64,000 nucleotides of DNA from Hydrangea macrophylla (Eukaryota > Streptophyta > Magnoliopsida > Cornales > Hydrangeaceae), in contig CM066994.1 of assembly GCA_033977485.1 (NCBI GenBank), positions 84,320,871 through 84,384,870 on the forward strand. Direction: 5' to 3'. A program made the position numbers and the translations under genes. Shown piece by piece: positions 43,059 through 55,457 of the stretch. Positions within the stretch are counted from its first letter, which is position 1. Every line of letters begins with the position of its first letter. Under the pieces are notes generated by a model. That model was not told the DNA's origin, did no database searches, and saw only the letters and a program-made list of their open reading frames with translations.

Positions 43059-44326
43059 ATATATAAAATTGCTTTAATCTCAAGTCATACAATAGTCTCT
43101 AGGGAGAAAAATACGCATTCATCCGGTAGCGGCAAGTCCAAGCCTTAAACCGCGATACCAATGGCAAGTCCAAGTCTATTAACCATTGTATCCACAAGTG
43201 CCATGGCAAGTCCAAGTCTATCAACCATGCACAGTAGCCGTCGCTACTAAATTCTCAAACATCAGAAGCTTACTCCGGCATGAATTTGTATAAGACTCCC
43301 CTTTGACCCACATAGACAGCTTAACGTGCTCGCATAAATTTAGGCATGCTTTTCACAATTTAGCGCGTGCATAATTAACAGGCCTATAATTAACACATGG
43401 ATTTTGCCCGGATCTCAATTTCGTCGTTGAAACATAAAACATCTATTTCTCTATATTTCACAAGTTAGGACTTCATACCTCGTGCGATTTCCCCCAAACT
43501 TTAAAGGATCGACTAGGAGGCTAAATCAACGTCGGATTTCGAATTTGAGAAAATTCCTACAAGTTTATACCTGTTTTTCTCAAAAGTCTAAAATTAAGAT
43601 CTTTACAAAAACTTGGCCAAACACGGCCTAAGTGGTATCAAAACGTAGGTCTTACCTCTACGAGTTCAAATCTTGAATCTGGAGAAAATCTGACGGACGA
43701 ACGGTCGTCGATCGGCGTCGCAAAGCCCGTTGGCTCCAAATCTCCTTCTCTCTCCTCTCTCTAGATATTTATGGAAAGTTTGGATGAGAATGAATCTCAT
43801 CCTCATCTATATATAGACAAAAGTTCTGGAAATTACGTTTACCTCCCCACGAGTTCCTCAAACTTCTAATTAGTTCTCGAAACTTCGCGCACATCCATTT
43901 TATGCCTTTACGAGTGAAAACTATAAATTTCAAAAGTTTCCGACTAAGTTTCGTTTGGGTCCAAAATATCGTCCGAAAACTATATTCTGTGAAATCTCTA
44001 CACAACCTACCTTTTTAATTAACGTATCTCTCACGTTCTCACCACAATTCTCAAAATCACTATCATATCCAAATTTACCAGAATTATACTACACAGGTAT
44101 AATTACTATTCATAGAAATACCAGATAAGGACAAATAACATTTAAATCATATAAATGTCATTTACTCATGATTATGCAATATGAACTTCCATGTTCCCGT
44201 GTCCTCACTGACACCGTACCGTTGACTTACAGTCAACCTCATCACCATCCAATTATCAAATAACATTGATAACCACAACATTCAATATGCATGATAAAAC
44301 CATGATTTTATGGAACGGGTGTGACA
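43059..44326 (-). repeat. Tekay 3' LTR, inner segment
   Basis: Continues the LTR cut at 22721, matches 49869-51143 with scattered substitutions, and ends GTGTGACA. The TATA element CTATATATAG is at 43807-43816. Confidence 0.93.
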
Positions 44327-44327
44327 A

Positions 44328-44338
44328 CTCTCCCCTCC
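44328..44338 (-). promoter_or_regulatory. Polypurine tract of the Tekay element
   Basis: Minus strand GGAGGGGAGAG, one base from the 3' LTR. Confidence 0.8.
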
Positions 44339-44367
44339 AAAAAGCAAGTTTGTCCCCAAACTTTACC

Positions 44368-47300
44368 TCATGCGTCGAATAAGTATGGATACTCATTCCT
44401 CATGTCTTCCTCACTTTCCCATGTAGCCTCTTCCACTGTATGACTATGCCATAGCACTTTCACCATTGGAATAGTCTTGGTTCTCAAAACTTGTTCTTTG
44501 CGATCTAGAATCTCCACTGGTTGTTCCACATAAGTCAAGTCCCCCTGAATTTGCAATGGTTCAGGTACAATGATCTTATTCTCATCTGTCATACATCGTC
44601 TCAACATCGACACGTGAAATACGTTATGCACATGTTCCAACTCGGATGATAATGCCAATCGGTAAGCTACTGGACCAACCTTCTCTATGATCTCAAAAGG
44701 TCCTATGAATCTTGGATTGAGCTTTCCCCTCTTTCCAAATCGTACAATGCCTTTCGAAGGCGATACCCGCAAGTATACAAAATTTCCAACTTCAAAATTC
44801 ATCGGTCGTCGTTTAGAGTCTGCATAACTCTTATATCGGCTCTGAGCTACCTTGAGTCGCTCTTGAATCAACTTCACCTTTTCAGTAGTCACCTGTATTA
44901 ACTCAGGTCCTAACAACTTCCTTTCTCCAACCTCGGTCCAACAAATCGGTGATCGATACTTACGGCCATACAAAGCTTCATATGGTGTCATACCAATACT
45001 TGATTGGAATCCGTTGTTGTACGCAAATTCAATTAACGATAGATGTTTCTCCCAATCGCTCCCAAAATCTAATACACAAAGTCTCAACATATCCTCTAGC
45101 GTTTGAATCATGCGCTCTGACTGTCCATCGGTCTAAGGATGAAATGCAGTACTGAAACTCAATTTCGTACCCATAACCTTTTGCAAACTTCCCCAAAACC
45201 TTGACGTAAAACTACTATCGCGATCTGATACAATCACAGCTGGGACTCCATGTAGTCTTACAATCTCTTTCACATACAATTCCGCTAACTTGGACGGTTT
45301 AGTCGTCTTGATCGGTAGAAAATGAGCTGACTTGGTTAATCGGTCAACTATAACCCAAATCTTATCATTCTTATTGATTGATCATGGAAATCCTGAAATA
45401 AAGTCCATTGTAATCTCGTCCCATTTCCATTCTGACACTGGCAAAGGTTGTAGTAACTCCGCGGGTACTTGTCTCTCTGCCTTGACCTGTTGACATGCCG
45501 AACATTCGGATACAAACTTGGCAACTTCACGCTTCATACCCTTCCACCAAAAGTTTTCCCTCAGGTTTCTGTACATCTTATTACTTCCCGGGTGCACTGA
45601 ATATCTCGTACTATGAGCTTCTTCTAGAATTCTCTCTTTCAAGTCTTTCACATTTGGTATACATAATCGATTTCCCAGTTTCAACGTTCCTCGTTCCAAC
45701 ACAAAACCAGGTCGCTTCCCCAAAGGTATCTCATCCCTCATTTTGCACAAATAGACATCGTTGAATTGTTCTTTCTGAATCTCATCAATAATATTTGGGT
45801 GTGCCATGATTGCCATCATTAAGCCACCACTAACCTTTGGTATCACATCCAAGTCCAAACGTTCCATTTCCTTTACTAATTCCCTTTGTTGCGTTAGCTC
45901 GTCGGCTAAATTCCTTGGAGTCTTCCGGCTTAATGCATCGGCTACTACATTTGCCTTTCCCGGATGGTACTCAATCGAAAGATCGAAATCCTTCATCAAC
46001 TCCAACCATCTTCGTTGTCTCATGTTCAAATCCCGTTGGGTGAAAATGTATTTCAAACTCTTGTGGTCTGTGAATATCTCACACTTTTCTCTGTACAAAT
46101 AATGTCTCCAAATCTTCAAAGCATGAATTACTGCAGCTAATTCCAGATCATGAGTCGGCTAATTAACCTCATGTGTCTTCAACTGTCTAGAAGCATAAGC
46201 AATCACTTTACCCCCTTGCATCAACACGCATCCCAACCCTTGATGCGACACATCACTATAGATCACAAACCCCTCAGTTCCAGATGGTATTGTCAAAATA
46301 GGTGCTCTCGTCAACCGTGACTTCAATTCTTGAAAACTGTCCTCGCATTCCTGACTCCATTCAAATGTAACTCCCTTTCTCATCAACCTTGTCATAGGCA
46401 ATGAAATCCTCGTGAAATGTTCAATAAAACGGCGATAGTATCCCGCTAATCCCAAGAAACTTCAAATTTCAGATACGAAAGTCGGTCTTTGCCAATTTGA
46501 TACAGCTTCTACTTTGTGAGGGTCAACTGAAACTCCATTCTTATCAATCACGTGACCAAGAAAAGTAATACTAGACAACCAAAATTCACATTTCTTGAAT
46601 TTACCAAATAATTGTTTCTCTCGTAATCTCTGAAGTATCAACCTCAAGTGGTTCTCGTGTGTTATCTCACTTGGCGAATAAACAAGGATATCGTCGATGA
46701 ACACTATCACAAAATCATCCAAATAGTCCTTAAAGACTCGGTTCATAAGATCCATGAACGCAGCTGGTGCATTAGTAACCCCAAATGGCATAACTAAGAA
46801 CTCATAGTGTCCATAACGCGTTCTGAAAGCTATTTTCTCAACATCTTCGGCCTTCACTTTCAACTGATGATAACCTGATCTTAGGTCTATTTTGGAGAAT
46901 ACTTGTGCCCCACGAAGTTGATCAAATAAGTCATCAATTCTGGATTGTCAATTTGTTCAGTTCCCGATAATCCACACACATACCCATCGAACCATCTTTC
47001 TTCTTTACAAACAACACTAGAGCTCCCCACGGCGATACACTTGGTCGAATGAAACCCTTGTCAAGTAACTCTTGTAGTTGAACTTTCAGTTCCTTCAATT
47101 CTACTGGTGCCATTCTATACGGTGCTTTGGATACCGGCCTTGAGTCTGGTATAATCTCAATAGTGAACTCGACCTCTCTCTCAATAAGAACATCTGGTAG
47201 CTCATCAGAAAATACATCTGAATATTCTCGCACTATCGGATTGTCTTCTACTTTTAATTCAGTCGCCGAGACATCAGTCACTGAACATAGAAATCCATGA

Positions 47301-48850
47301 CATCCCTTTTTCAATAACCTTCCCGCTCGGATAGCTGAAATCAAGTACGGCGGCGGTGTAACCCCACTTCCTTGAAAACAAAAGTTCCCATATACCGGTG
47401 ATCAAAAATTAACCTCTTTCCGTTCACAGTCTATCGTAGCTTGGTTAAGGGCTAACCAATCCATTCCCAGTATCACGTCGAAATGGTTCACCATAATCGG
47501 TATAAGGTCTACGGTCATCAATTTCACACCTAATTTGATCTCACAGTTCTTATATACAGTAGATGTCATTATCGCTTTACTAAGTGGCACAGCAATAGAC
47601 AAATCATATCCTAACGGTGCCGATTTAACGTTCAAATGTTCAACAAAAGCATGTGATACAAATGAATGCGTAGATCCCGAGTCAACAAGTATGCGTGCTA
47701 AGTGCGAACATACAAGCACCATACCTGAGACTACTGTCTCGAAAGCAGTCATATCTCCCGGGTTCATCTGATATGCCCTTCCTTGATGTTGTTCCGTCCT
47801 TTGTCCTCCGTCATTGGATTGTCTAGGCTTCGATCCACTGGAAGCCATAGAACTAGCTCCTTGCTGAGGATACTTCCTCGGGCAATCCCTGGCTTGGTGC
47901 CCAAATACTCCACAATCATAACACTTGCCTCTCATGTCGGGTGTTGAATTTGCACTACCCCCGCCTTGGCTCCTGTTTTGGGGTTTGGTCATGAAACATC
48001 GGCCTGAGTGTGGTCGGTTGCAAAGTGAACACAACGGTATGTTACTTGGCATCCTCCTGAATTCATTGAAACTAGAACCAGAGCCTATTTGAAACGGCCT
48101 CTTGAAAGATCCGCCTTGGTTCCTATCCCCACTTTCATTGCTTCGTTTTCCGTGCTGATTCTGCCTCGACCTTTCCATCCCACTCTCGGCCACTAGCGCC
48201 GTTTGTTGTACTGCTGCCACAGTCGAATGTTCGTAGGTTTCCACCCTTAAACGAATATTTTCCCTTAAACCTTCTTCGAATTTCCTTGCTCTATCTTCCT
48301 CCTCTGGTACTGAACCCTTGCCAAACCTCAACAACGCATTGTACTTGGAAGTATATTCGGTTACAGTCATATCTCCCTGCTTCAAGTTATCGAATTCTCG
48401 CTTCTTCGCATTGTAGGCGGCTCGCGGAAAGAATCGGTGATTGAATTCTGCCTTGAACCCTTCCCAAGTAATCGGTGCCCCTTGATCTAGTACATTTACC
48501 CACCAGTTCTGGGCTTCACCCTTCAGTACATCACTTGCATTTTCCATCTTCTCCCTATCGGTCATCGGGATAGATCGGAAGATTCGTTCCATGTCCATTA
48601 TCCAATGTTCTGCGAGCGTTGGATCGGGTGTCCCATGAAATTCCATCGGTTTCTTGCGAACAAACTGTTCAGATATTGATCTCATACCCCTAGTTTCGGG
48701 TGCATGTACTACAGTTATTGGTTCCACTTCAATATGAGGTGTGGGAGGCAGTCGCTCTGATATATTTCGTATCATTTCCCCCATGTTCCCCATCATCTCT
48801 GCCATTTCATTCATTCGTCGGGTATGGGGTGATAACTCTCGGTCATCCAT
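44368..48850 (-). pseudogene. gag-pol: Tekay gag-pol with stops and a deletion
   Basis: Gag and protease: 48850-47402, with CCHC knuckle CYDCGVFGHQARDC near 47910 and protease LVDSGSTHSF near 47690. RT follows ([25 protein letters not shown] near 46690), then RNase H (SDVSHQGLGCVLMQGGKVIA), integrase with SACQQVK zinc block and DGQSERMI, and a chromodomain-like end (VLWHSHTVEEATWE) at about 44400. In-frame stops: TGA 47402-47404, TGA 46462-46464, TAG 46159-46161, TGA 45382-45384, TAG 45133-45135. About 16-17 bp are missing in RT near 46935-46950, shifting the frame and removing a conserved block. The frame is otherwise conserved, so decay is recent. Confidence 0.93.
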
Positions 48851-49036
48851 GATTACAATCCTGTAGTTCTCAATGCATAAACACTATGCATGTACAATAA
48901 TAACAATGTCATGTATGTAAAACAACATCCATATGCATCAAACATCTCTAAGATGTATGAATGAAATTGAAAACATGTGGCAATTCACTCAACACTCCAC
49001 TCGTCGTCGAACGTTCCCAAAGTTTTGTTACCTCTA

Positions 49037-49048
49037 GCTCTGATACCA
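49037..49048 (-). promoter_or_regulatory. Primer binding site of the Tekay element
   Basis: Minus strand TGGTATCAGAGC, the complement of the initiator Met-tRNA 3' end, five bases from the 5' LTR. Confidence 0.93.
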
Positions 49049-49053
49049 ATAAA

Positions 49054-51143
49054 TGTCACGACCCATCCCACTACGCGTGGAAACAGGACATGTGGCACGC
49101 CATTAAGGCTTATCCAGTTCCATTAAAGAAGAAATAGCAGCGGAAAACATTATTAAGATCCATGAAAATCAGAGTTTCAAAAAGTTTTGGCCATTTGAAT
49201 CCTTTCAAAAGAACACAGTTTTGAAAACAGAGGACCAGTCGACTGATCGAGGGTCCGGTCGACTGGTGATCTCAAACAGAAAAGGGTCTCCAAACATAAC
49301 AACCTATCCAGTCGACTGTGTCGGGGACCCAGTCGACTGGTGCCCAAAATTTTCAGTCGACTGAAGAAGTCCAGTCGACTGGTGACCAATCCAGCAGAAT
49401 GTCCAGGTCTGGGGCCCCATCCAGTCGACTGTTTTCTCAACCCAGTCGACTGAACCCCAGACGAAATCAAGCAGTAACTAGTTCAACACACTGACCCAGT
49501 CGACTGGATCAAAAACCAGTCGACTGGTTTCTGTCAGCAAGCCCAAAAACTGCAGCTTTCCTACTCGAGGTTCTCCCAATTCCCGACCAACACATAACCA
49601 CTCTATTCCATCATTCAAAACATAATTACAAGAGCGTTTACTAGGGATTATAAGTACTACGAACTACTCCATGGTCCGATTACAACATATAACAAAACCC
49701 CAAATCCTTATACAAATTTTAGGATTTAAACAAAAACATAAACAAGTGATTTCCCCGGCGTTCCTTAACGTCCTCACTCCTCACGCTTCTTCTTGTCTTT
49801 CTTCTTACCTGCAATGGAGTACATCTCCACTGCTCAGCTATATGCTGAGCGTACAAGTTCTAACATGTGCAATATATATAAAACATGCTTTAATCTCAAG
49901 TCATACAATAGTCTCTAGGGAGAAAAATACGCATTCATCCGGTAGTGGCAAGTCCAAGCCTTAAACCGCGATACCAATGGCAAGTCCAAGTCTATCAACC
50001 ATTGTATCCACAAGTGCCATGGCAAGTCCAAGTCTATCAACCATGCACAGTAGCCGTCGCTACTAAATTCTCAAACATCGAGAAGTTTACTCCGGCATGA
50101 ATTTGTATAAGACTCCCCTTTGACCCACATAGACAGCTTAACGTGCTCGCATAAATTTAGGCATGCTTTTCACAATTTAGCGCGTGCATAATTAACGGGC
50201 CTATAATTAACACATGGATTTTGCCCGGATCTCAATTTCGTCGTTGAAACATAAAACATATATTCCTCTATATTTCACAAGTTAGGACTTCATACCTCGT
50301 GCGATTTCCCCCAAACTTTGAAGGATCAACTAGGAGGCTAAATAAACATCGGATTTCGAATTTGAGAAAATTCCTACAAGTTTATACCTGTTTTTCCCAA
50401 AAGTCTAAAATTAAGATCTTTACAAAAACTTGGCCAAACACGGCCTAAGTGGTATCAAAACGTAGGTCTTACCTCTACGAGTTCAAATCTTGAATCTGGA
50501 GAAAATCTGACGGACGAACGGTCGTCGATCGGCGTCGCAAAGCCCGTTGGCTCCAAATCTCCTTCTCTCTCCTCTCTCTAGATATTTATGGAAAGTTTGG
50601 ATGAGAATGAATCTCATCCTCATCTATATATAGACAAAAGTTCTAGAAATTATGTTTACCTCCCCACGAGTTCCTCAAACTTCTAATTAGTTCTCGAAAC
50701 TTCGCGCACATCCATTTTATGCCTTTACCAGTGAAAACTATAAATTTCAAAAGTTTTCGACTAAGTTTCGTTTGGGTCCAAAATATCGTCCGAAAACTAT
50801 ATTCTGTGAAATCTCTAAACAACCTACCTTTTTAATTAATGTATCTCTCACGTTCTCACCACAGTTCTCAAAATGACTATCATATCCAAATTTACCAGAA
50901 TTATACTACACAGGTATAATTACTATTCATAGAAATACCAGATAAGGTCAAATAACATTTAAATCATATAAATGTCATTTACTCATGATTATGCAATATG
51001 ATCTTCCATTTTCCCGTGTCCTCACTGACACCGTACCGTTGACTTACAGTCAACCTCATCACCATCCAATTATCAAATAATATTGATAACCACAACATTC
51101 AATATGCATGATAAAACAATGATTTTATGGAACGGGTGTGACA
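49054..51143 (-). repeat. Tekay 5' LTR (2,090 bp)
   Basis: Intact partner of the split left LTR; TG...CA ends; TATA element CTATATATAG at 50624-50633. It has ten CAGTCGACTG copies at 49235-49528 against nine in the left LTR, which explains most of the 20-bp length difference. Confidence 0.95.
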
Positions 51144-51148
51144 GCAAC

Positions 51149-51171
51149 TTCATTAGCAGTGTTGAACAACA

Positions 51172-51221
<50 letters not shown>

Positions 51222-51280
51222 TTGCTCACACTTATTGCGACCCAAATTCGATATCATCAGTTTGGTGCCGTCTGTGGAAA
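51149..51280 (+). repeat. End of the old Ty3 5' LTR, CT microsatellite and primer site
   Basis: Directly after the Tekay target duplication the old LTR resumes. It includes a CT run at about 51180-51218 and ends near 51259 (ATATCATCA). The plus-strand sequence TGGTGCCGTCTGTGGAAA at 51263-51280 is one base from a common plant Ty3 primer site (TGGCGCCGTCTGTGG). Confidence 0.6.
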
Positions 51281-52160
51281 ATGACATATTTTTTTCAAAA
51301 CAAATCCCTTGATTGATATAAATAGCTGGAAAGGAAGGTCTTAAGCCTGGGAAGAAAGCGGCCCAAGTAGACCCAGAAGTTCTAGAAGTTATGACGCTAG
51401 AACAGATCACTGCCACACTGGTACAACTTCTAGAAGGATAGCGTTAGACTCAATAGTAACTCGACGCTCTAGAGGCTAACCAAAAGAATGCCCCTCTTAC
51501 TAGCAATGCCCCCGAGGCCCAAACAACGATCAGGTGACCACAGAGGCCAACGCCATACATGAGCTAACCATACATATGTGGGTGACACTCATGACGTGAT
51601 CAATGCCAAGCGTGGTGCCATCTAGGAATAGCCCAATGCTCGGCTCAAGGATCTATCCAGAATACCTCAGCTGGAGCCAAGGCAACCTTAGGAATTAGAT
51701 CAATCATAGCCGAGCCCAGGTTCATTCACAATAGATGACTCAGCCTAACCACAAAGAAGAAGCCTCGTCTACTAACTTGACCTACCATTTGGGTGGTGAA
51801 CAAGGAGGAGTTCAGACTCATATTAGAGAACTGGAAAGATGGATTCGGGACATGGCTATGAACATCGGTACAAAGTAGGCTCACAACCTGACCGATACTG
51901 ATATTGAGTCCCTCTTCACCAAGGAGGTCAACGATTTTATTGTCCCCTACATGTTCAGACAACCCTAGATGGAGTCCTACAATAGGAAGGGCAGCCCTCT
52001 CAACCATAACCGGGCCTACAAATCCCATATGATGCTTTTCACCAGTGCGGAAAAACTTTACTACTAGGCCTCCTCTAGCAACTTCAAAGGTCCAGCCACC
52101 CAATGGTTTTACTCGCTGAACCTGGGTCGGTCAGCACCTTCAAGTAGTTTGGTAAGCATT
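51281..52160 (+). pseudogene. gag: Gag remnant of the old Ty3 element
   Basis: No open frame survives, but shifted plus-strand frames at about 51960-52150 show NHNRAYKSHMMLF, FKGPATQWFYSLNLGR and a following SLVSIL block. This is the layout of the retrotransposon gag domain (amphipathic helix, then KG-A-x-W). The preceding part has the length of a Ty3 leader and gag N-terminus. The element is much older than those nested in it. Its pol is missing, so it is truncated near 52160. Confidence 0.55.
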
Positions 52161-53032
52161 TTGGTGGTTTTGGGTGTATATACCCCAAACCACTTTGCCA
52201 CTTGTCAAGCTGTGAATGGTGAAGAAAGGAAAAGCTGGGATGAAGTGATGGCTGACTGATGCATATTGATGTTGTCTGACGCGCAATAAATGCGAGGGAA
52301 ACCTGCTATGGCCGGTTCTCATGTAATGCTTGTTCCTTGATCAAGAACGATTGTTCTATGCCATGAAATGTTGTTCCATTTTATATGTTTATTCTGTGGT
52401 GGGAAACAAATGTTCTATGTTACAAGTAGTTATTCTACGTGAATTGATTTGTGTGCTGATCATGATTTACATTTATGTATGAAATCTTTTACAATATGGA
52501 TATCAACAAATTTGACTTTTGATGTATAAGAACGAGTGAATTTATTATGGGTAGGTAGTTCCTTTAAATACATTAAATAAATTTCAGTCATATCTAATCC
52601 CCAACATAACTTTGTTCTTGAGACCAAAAATAGTTGTTCCAAATGCATATTATGTTTGTTCCACGAATAGATAGACTTGTTCCCTCCACAAATTTAATGT
52701 TGAAAGCTTTTAGTTGGTATACCTACTTGGTACTTAATAATGGGATTTAAGGTAGGTAGTTACTTTAATTACAAAAAATATGAGTCATATGAATCCCCAA
52801 CAGTAATTCATATTTAGTTGACTGAGTAGAACAATATCTCAACACACACTTAGTTGCACAAGATTTCTCTACTAAAGAACACAAACAAAAGTTGAACTTC
52901 TACTTATAGGTATTTTCCTAAACAACACTAGTTTTATAATTTTATTCAAATAAGCAGCTAACTTTCCTCTTATTCATCTTGTTTTAGTTATTTTTTGTTT
53001 GATTTATTGATTTGGTTGATATTATAGTTTGT
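52161..53032. other. AT-rich spacer with scattered inverted copies of the minisatellite unit
   Basis: No gene. Between about 52330 and 52690 several TGTTCTATG, TTGTTCCA and TTGTTCCACGA blocks occur. They are the reverse complement of the unit that makes up 53505-54806; AAATGTTGTTCCAT at 52367-52380 is an exact 14-base inverse match. Confidence 0.55.
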
Positions 53033-53495
53033 TTATGGAATGTGTGTAATAAGTGTTTATGATTAAGCAACAATTCTTTTTTTTAGAAAAAAAAAACAAA
53101 GAAATATGGAATGAATGTTTATGATTAAGGAAAAACATTTCAATAGCTTTAAAGAAAAGAAATAAGTGTATGGAATAAATGTTTATGATTAAGTAACAAA
53201 TTTTATTATTTAAGAAAAAAATAAAGAAATATGGAATGAATGTTAATGATTAAGGAAAAATATTTCATTAGCTTTAAATAAAAGAAATAAATCTATGGAA
53301 TGAATGTTTATGATTAAGCAACAAATTTTATTATTTTAGAAATAAAAAAACAAAGAAACATGGAATGAATGTTTATGATTAAGGAAAAACATTTCATTAG
53401 CTTTAAAGAAAAGAAATTAATGTATCGAATAAATGTTTATGATTAAGCAACAAGCTTTATTATTTAAAAAAGAAAAAAGAAATATGGAATGAATG
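53033..53495. repeat. AT-rich tandem repeat, about 125-bp unit, near four copies
   Basis: GAAATATGGA or GAAACATGGA recurs at about 53101, 53225, 53355 and 53479. Each unit contains two half units with GTTTATGATTAAG, one followed by CAACAAATTTTATT and the other by GAAAAACATTTCA. Confidence 0.8.
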
Positions 53496-53504
53496 TTTGG
53501 CGAT

Positions 53505-54806
53505 CCATAGAACAACATTTGATTTGCTCGGAACAATATTTGATGAAAATAGAACAACATTTTCTTATCATGGAACAACATTTCATTTTCGTGGAACAAT
53601 ATTTGATGCTCATGGAACAACATTTTACGGTCCATAGTCTCATAGAACAACATTTGATTAAAATAGAACATCATTTTCTGATCCATAGAACAAATTTGAC
53701 GATGCATGTAACAACATTTGATTTACACGGAACAACATTTGCAGCTCGTGAAACAACATTTGACGGTCCATGGAGCAATATTTGATTTCCATAGAAAAAC
53801 ATTTTACAATCCATAGAACATCATTTGACGATGCATGGAACAACATTTGATATACACGGAACAACATTTGCTGCTCGTGGAACAACATTTGACGGTGCAT
53901 GGAACTACATTTGATTTACAGGGAACAACATTTGATGCTCATAGAACAACATTTGACGGTCCATGGAACAACATTTGATTTTCATAGAACAACATTTTAC
54001 GATCCATAGAACAACATTTGACGATGCATGGAACAACATTTGCTGCTCGTGGAACAACATTTGACGGTCCATGGAACAACATTTGATTTGCATGGAACAA
54101 CATTTGATGCTCATGGAACAACATTTGACGGTCCATAGAACAACATTTGATTTTCATAGAATAACATTTTATGATCCATAGAACAACATTTGACGATGCA
54201 TGGAATAACATTTGATTTATAAGGAACAACATTTGCTGCTCGTGGAACAACATTTGACGGTCCATGGAACAACATTTGATTTACACGGAACAACATTTGA
54301 TGCTCATAGAACAACATCTGACGCTCCACGGAACAACATTTGATTTCCATTAAACAACATTTTACGATCCATAGAACAACATTTGACGGTTCATGGAACA
54401 ACATTTGATTTACACGGAACAAGATTTGCTGCTCGTGGAACAATATTTGACAGTCCATGGAACAACATTTGATTTACACGGAACAACATTTGATGCTCAT
54501 AGAACAACATTTTACGGTCCACGGAACAACATTTGATTTCCACAGAACAACATTTGACGATCCATAGAACAACATTTGACGATGGATGGAACAACATTTG
54601 ATTTACACGGAACAACATTTGCTGCTCGTGGAACAACATTTAACGGTGCATGGAACAACATTTGATTTACACGGAACAACATTTGATGCTCATGGAACAA
54701 CATTTGACGGTCCACGGAACAACATTTGATTTCCATAGAACAATATTTTACGATCCATAGAACAACATTTGACGATGCATGAAACAACATTTGATTTGCA
54801 TGGAAC
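53505..54806. repeat. Hierarchical minisatellite: 21-bp subunits in a 193-bp higher-order unit
   Basis: The base unit is GAACAACATTTG plus 8-10 variable bases, repeated roughly sixty times. Nine successive variants form a higher-order unit. The marker GCTGCTCG recurs at 54042, 54235, 54428 and 54621, exactly 193 bp apart each time. Left of these the spacing shrinks to 172 and 129 bp, that is, whole subunits are missing. Long open frames on the minus strand are a by-product of the near-triplet period. Confidence 0.93.
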
Positions 54807-54875
54807 ACAAGGACATAATTTCAACTAAACAAACACGTAAACAACATAAGAACGAAACACAAGAGCATTGAACAT

Positions 54876-55457
54876 TCATTCCTCATCCAATCCTATGACA
54901 TTCTGAATATTGTTGAGATATAGATTCAGGGTTTCAAAGTTTAAATGAGGTGGCCGCCATATGACTACACTAGTTAGGACCAATGCAACGATTGGAACGA
55001 TCTTTCCTTGCCATTTTTCATCCTGAAAGACCTTGGGATCGATATCAGCATTGATTATTCCCGTGTGATCCTTAATATCACATAGGTAAATGTCGTTATA
55101 AAATTGATTAGTTGGTATGTGGGTCAAGCTGTTCAAAATACCCACAACTATATCTGCCAGCCAAGGGCCGTTCGCACAATTTATATTTTGGATGGGACAT
55201 AAGTGTTCCGAAGCTAAGTACTCTTGGTTGACAATTTTCAACCAAGGGTTTTTCCGGAATGTGTCATCCTCGGTTGGCTGTTGAAAAGACATTAAGTAGG
55301 CACTGGGAAATTGCTTTCTGATACTAGATGAAATACTACCTTCGGATGACTCTCCTCTTTGCCATACAGGAGGTCGGGATGAATTTTCTCGGAATATAGT
55401 AGCTCGAGATAATCCTCGTGTGGATAAACCACCACGGGATGACTGACCTCTTTCCAT
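54876..55457 (-). CDS. Unrecognised intronless gene, 193 residues
   Basis: ATG at 55455-55457, stop near 54876. Residues 1-45 are Arg/Ser/Gly-rich (GQSSRGG, RGLSRA). Residues 60-190 form a compact-looking region with FRKNPWLKIVNQEYLAS, CANGPWLADIVVGILNSL, QDEKWQGKIVPIVALVL and RPPHLNFETLNLYLNNI. The segment KIVPIVALVLTSVVIW is hydrophobic enough for one membrane helix or a buried strand. I know no family with this pattern. A TATA box (55556-55566) is about 100 bp upstream, with five 29-bp repeats upstream of it. The 193-bp minisatellite begins 70 bp after the stop. The gene interrupts or abuts a copia fragment. It could be a real orphan gene or the cargo of an unrecognised mobile element. The frame is intact. 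Confidence 0.6.
   Translation of the reverse strand: MERGQSSRGGLSTRGLSRATIFRENSSRPPVWQRGESSEGSISSSIRKQFPSAYLMSFQQPTEDDTFRKNPWLKIVNQEYLASEHLCPIQNINCANGPWLADIVVGILNSLTHIPTNQFYNDIYLCDIKDHTGIINADIDPKVFQDEKWQGKIVPIVALVLTSVVIWRPPHLNFETLNLYLNNIQNVIGLDEE

Larger units (their letters stand above)
21915..51148 (-). mobile_element. Tekay/Del-type chromovirus, interrupted by the Ogre-like element
   Basis: LTRs at 21920-22721 plus 43059-44326 (split) and at 49054-51143 start TGTCAC and end GTGACA. The target duplication GCAAC is present at 21915-21919 and 51144-51148. Without the nested element it is about 8.9 kb. The primer site for initiator Met-tRNA, a polypurine tract and a gag-pol with a terminal chromodomain-like segment place it in the Tekay/Del group. 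A by-eye comparison finds about 35 substitutions between LTRs over about 2.07 kb (about 1.7 percent). Several stops and a deletion kill the coding region. Confidence 0.92.

Noticed and set aside
53505..54806. CRISPR-like regular array
   Set aside because: The conserved and variable parts are both repeated in a higher-order unit and there are no unique spacers; the genome is a plant.
53417..54808. Series of minus-strand frames with repeated MLFHEQQ-like peptides
   Set aside because: Products of the 21-bp minisatellite; not plausible proteins.
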